DNA of 64,000 nucleotides, taken from contig NZ_JASZYS010000004.1 in the NCBI RefSeq assembly GCF_030316845.1, positions 124,001 through 188,000 on the forward strand, in the 5' to 3' direction. This DNA is from Variovorax davisae (GTDB taxonomy: Bacteria; Pseudomonadota; Gammaproteobacteria; Burkholderiales; Burkholderiaceae_C). This document shows positions 61,922 to 64,000 of this stretch, one piece after another. The translations under genes and the position numbers were made by a program. The notes beneath the pieces are model-generated. The model had not been told where the DNA came from. It saw nothing but the letters and a program-made list of their open reading frames with translations, and did not search any database. Numbering within the stretch: position 1 is the stretch's first letter; each line of letters opens with the position of its first letter.

Positions 61922-62806
61922 ATGACCCTCCCTCGACTCCCGCTTGCCGCTGCCATGGCTGCGCTCTTCGCCCTGGCCGGCTGCCAGACCACCGACATGC
62001 AGATGGGCAGCCAGTCGGCCAAGACCATGGCCACCGGCAGCGCCGCGGGCGGCAGCAGCAGCGGCGCCAACAGCCAGCTCCAGCGCTGCGACTCGCCGCT
62101 GGGCACGGTCTCGCTGGTCGAGAACCAGTCGGCCGGCTGGTACACCATCCTGCGCGACGAGTACAAGCTGCCGCCCACGGCCAACCTGCTGCGCCTGCTG
62201 GTGCAGCAGTCGAACTGCTTCGTGGTGGTCGAGCGCGGCGGCGCCCGCATGGCGGCCATGGGCCGCGAACGGGCGCTGATGGAAGGCGGCGACATGCGCG
62301 CCGGCAGCAACTTCGGCAAGGGCCAGATGGTGGCCTCCGACTACGGCCTGTCGCCCGAGGTCATCTTCAAGAACGACGACGCGGGGGGTGCCGGCGCCGC
62401 GCTCGGCGGCCTGATCGGCGGCCGCTACGGCGGCGTGGTGGGCCGGCTCGGCGGCAGCCTCAAGACCAAGGAAGCCTCGACCTTGCTGACCCTGGTCGAC
62501 AACCGCTCGGGCGTGCAGGTCGCCGCCTCCGAAGGCAGCGCATCGAAGACCGATTTCGGCGGCTTCGGTGCCCTCGGCGGCATGAGCGGTGCCGGCGGCC
62601 TCGGCGGCTACACCCGGACCGCCGAAGGCAAGGTGATCGCGGCCGCCTTCATGGACGCCTTCAACCAGATGGTCGTCTCGCTGCGCGACTACAAGGCCCA
62701 GAGCGTGCAGGGACAGGGCCTGGGCGGCGGCGGCCGGCTGGGCGTCGACGGCGCGGCCGCGCCTTCGCAGACCTCGGCACCGGGCGCCAGGCGCCGAAGC
62801 AGGTAG
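61922..62806 (+). CDS. CsgG/HfaB-like outer membrane lipoprotein
   Basis: A 294-residue lipoprotein with lipobox LAGC at residues 18-21 (Cys21), then a Ser/Gly-rich linker and a CsgG-like core: SPLGTVSLVENQSAGWYTIL, LLRLLVQQSNCFVVVERGG, TLLTLVDNRSGVQVAASEG and a Gly-rich insertion ([17 protein letters not shown]). CsgG proteins form pores for curli subunits; the relatives outside that system are of uncertain function. No curli, holdfast or secretion genes are adjacent. It appears monocistronic and converges with the IclR gene. Confidence 0.78.
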   Translation: MTLPRLPLAAAMAALFALAGCQTTDMQMGSQSAKTMATGSAAGGSSSGANSQLQRCDSPLGTVSLVENQSAGWYTILRDEYKLPPTANLLRLLVQQSNCFVVVERGGARMAAMGRERALMEGGDMRAGSNFGKGQMVASDYGLSPEVIFKNDDAGGAGAALGGLIGGRYGGVVGRLGGSLKTKEASTLLTLVDNRSGVQVAASEGSASKTDFGGFGALGGMSGAGGLGGYTRTAEGKVIAAAFMDAFNQMVVSLRDYKAQSVQGQGLGGGGRLGVDGAAAPSQTSAPGARRRSR

Positions 62807-62815
62807 GCCCCCGTC

Positions 62816-63601
62816 TCAGAGCAGGCGCGAGATGTCGCGCGCCGCGGCCAGCAGGGCTGGCAGCATGCTGTCCTGCATCACCTTGGCGCTGGTCCGGTTG
62901 GCCTGGCCGCTGATGTTGAGCGCCGCCACGGTGCGGCCCGCCCGATCGACGATCGGCGCGGCGATCGACACCAGCCCTTCCTCGAGTTCCTGATTGACGA
63001 GGCACCAGCCCTGCCGGCGCGCCTGCGCCACCTTCGCGAGCAGGGCGTCGATGTCGGTCACGGTGTGCTTGGTGAAGGCCTCTAGCGTCGAGGCTTCGAG
63101 CCTCGCGTGCAACTCCTGCGCGTCGAGGTCGGCCAGCAGCAGCCGGCCCATCGAAGTGCAGAAGGCCGGCAGCCGCGAGCCGACGCCCAGGCTGATGCGC
63201 ATGATCTTGTGGGTCGGCACCCGCATCACGTAGACGATGTCGGTGGCATCGAGCACCGCCGCCGAACACGACTCCTGCACCTGCTGCACCAGCGCCTCCA
63301 TCACCGGCTCGGCGCGGTTCCAGATCGGCATCGACGACAGGTAGGCAAAACCGAGGTCGAGGATGCGCGGCGTCAGCGCGAACAGCTTGCCGTCGCTGGC
63401 CACGTAGCCGAGGGTCTGCAGCGTGAGCAGGATGCGGCGCGCGCCGGCCCGCGTGAGGCCGCTGGCGGCCGCCACTTCGCTGAGCGTCTGGCGCGGCGCG
63501 CTGGCGCTGAAGGAGCGGATCACCTGCAGGCCGCGCGCGAAGGACTGCACGTAGCTGTCGCCGGGTTCCGGCGAGGGGGGGTGCTGCTGCTGGGTTGCCA
63601 T
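62816..63601 (-). CDS. IclR-family transcriptional regulator (PcaR/PcaU type)
   Basis: A 261-residue regulator. The N-terminal winged helix-turn-helix lies at about residues 20-80 (LSEVAAASGLTRAGARRIL), followed by the IclR effector domain with VGSRLPAFCTSMGRLLLADL and GLVSIAAPIVD. PcaR/PcaU and PobR proteins of this family control beta-ketoadipate pathway genes. It is divergent from the 3-oxoacid CoA-transferase gene, and its promoter carries CGAAC inverted repeats (see next feature), consistent with autoregulation and control of the transferase operon. Confidence 0.92.
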   Translation of the reverse strand: MATQQQHPPSPEPGDSYVQSFARGLQVIRSFSASAPRQTLSEVAAASGLTRAGARRILLTLQTLGYVASDGKLFALTPRILDLGFAYLSSMPIWNRAEPVMEALVQQVQESCSAAVLDATDIVYVMRVPTHKIMRISLGVGSRLPAFCTSMGRLLLADLDAQELHARLEASTLEAFTKHTVTDIDALLAKVAQARRQGWCLVNQELEEGLVSIAAPIVDRAGRTVAALNISGQANRTSAKVMQDSMLPALLAAARDISRLL

Positions 63602-63625
63602 GAGGGATGGATTTCTCTAGAATTC

Positions 63626-63655
63626 ATTATACGAACAGATGTTCGACATGCGAAC
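63626..63655. promoter_or_regulatory. IclR promoter and operator with three CGAAC half-sites
   Basis: On the minus strand a perfect -10 TATAAT (63631-63626) is 17 bases from a -35-like TTCGCA (63654-63649). Within this promoter the half-sites CGAAC (63632-63636), GTTCG (63641-63645) and CGAAC (63651-63655) form two overlapping inverted repeats with four- and five-base spacers. A regulator bound here would block iclR transcription and could control the divergent CoA-transferase gene. Confidence 0.7.
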
Positions 63656-63720
63656 AATTTGACGACCGAGTCCTTTCGATCGCCGTGTTCGGCTTCTCTT
63701 CCACCCCGGAGACAGATTTC

Positions 63721-64000
63721 ATGATCGACAAGATCGCGCGTTCGGTCGCGGATGCCATGGCCGGCATCCGCGACGGCGCCACGGTGCTGATCGGCGGCTT
63801 CGGCACCGCAGGCATTCCCAACGAACTGATCGATGGCCTGATCGAGCAGGGCGCCACCGATCTCACGGTGGTCAACAACAACGCGGGCAATGGCGACACC
63901 GGCCTGGCCGCGCTGCTGAAGGCGGGCCGGGTGCGCAAGATCATCTGCAGCTTTCCGCGCCAGGCCGACAGCTACGTCTTCGACGAGCTCTATCGCACCG
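63721..64000 (+). CDS. 3-oxoacid (3-oxoadipate) CoA-transferase subunit A, 3' end missing
   Basis: The first 93 codons of a class I CoA-transferase alpha subunit: SVADAMAGIRDGATVLIGGF with the GxGG-type turn, GIPNELIDGL and LTVVNNNAGNGD, then SFPRQADSYVFDELY at the edge. It resembles PcaI (3-oxoadipate CoA-transferase) or ScoA (succinyl-CoA:acetoacetate transferase). The divergent IclR neighbour with PcaR-like features favours PcaI, giving the last step but one of the beta-ketoadipate pathway into which the hydroquinone operon would feed. The gene is cut by the window end, and subunit B should follow. Confidence 0.85.
   Translation, partial: MIDKIARSVADAMAGIRDGATVLIGGFGTAGIPNELIDGLIEQGATDLTVVNNNAGNGDTGLAALLKAGRVRKIICSFPRQADSYVFDELYRT

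Overview
The window is a high-GC, densely packed chromosomal segment from a betaproteobacterium. It is most likely a Burkholderiales member of the Comamonadaceae (Variovorax/Ramlibacter type). The reasons are the very high GC, the gene content (dusB-fis-purH, a pilGHIJ-chpA chemosensory locus, yqgE-ruvX-pyrR-pyrB-pyrC', cytochrome c4, DUF1841, many branched-chain-type solute-binding proteins) and -10-like boxes of the TAAAAT/TACAAT type. The genus is inferred from recalled family resemblance, because no search could be run. No insertion sequence, prophage, CRISPR array or rRNA was found, and no gene-free stretch reaches 300 bases.

Layout. 1-10.4 kb is housekeeping: a UbiH-type hydroxylase, a MOSC protein, ychF, a glutathione transferase, a YqaA membrane protein, dusB-fis-purH, a small outer-membrane-like protein, hemL and a ThiD-like kinase. 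10.5-20.5 kb holds rubredoxin and the Chp chemosensory system that controls type IV pili (pilG, pilH, pilI, pilJ, a 2013-residue chpA). 20.5-26.5 kb holds photolyase diverging from yqgE-ruvX-pyrR-pyrB-pyrC'-plsC, a tightly overlapping run that ends in an inactive dihydroorotase homologue. 26.5-38.8 kb holds a 25-residue hydrophobic peptide gene, a NadM-Nudix fusion, tRNA-Arg(CCT), tamA-tamB, a MoxR/VWA/GNAT/small-membrane-protein operon, cytochrome c4 and DUF1841.

38.8-50.3 kb is the main accessory block. A LysR regulator and a small membrane protein precede a co-directional catabolic operon: two-subunit hydroquinone 1,2-dioxygenase, a SnoaL-like protein, a 4-hydroxymuconic-semialdehyde-dehydrogenase-like ALDH, a complete branched-chain-type ABC importer, a hydroxyquinol-type intradiol dioxygenase and a UbiE-like methyltransferase. 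Together these would import an aromatic compound and open hydroquinone or hydroxyquinol rings towards maleylacetate. The downstream step, 3-oxoadipate CoA-transferase subunit A under a divergent IclR regulator, begins at the right edge (63.7 kb). No maleylacetate reductase is in the window.

50.5-63.6 kb carries a winged-helix/ATPase regulator, a metallophosphoesterase translationally coupled to an unusual GMC-oxidoreductase/alpha-beta-hydrolase fusion (Cys nucleophile), a GNAT gene divergent from that pair across a 30-bp inverted repeat with three tandem GTCCTGAA units, two orphan solute-binding proteins (ABC type and TAXI type) and a CsgG-like lipoprotein. The best candidates for undescribed biology are this fusion with its repeat operator, the catabolic operon with its non-enzymatic passengers, the short peptide gene at 26.6 kb and a TamA carrying a lipobox.
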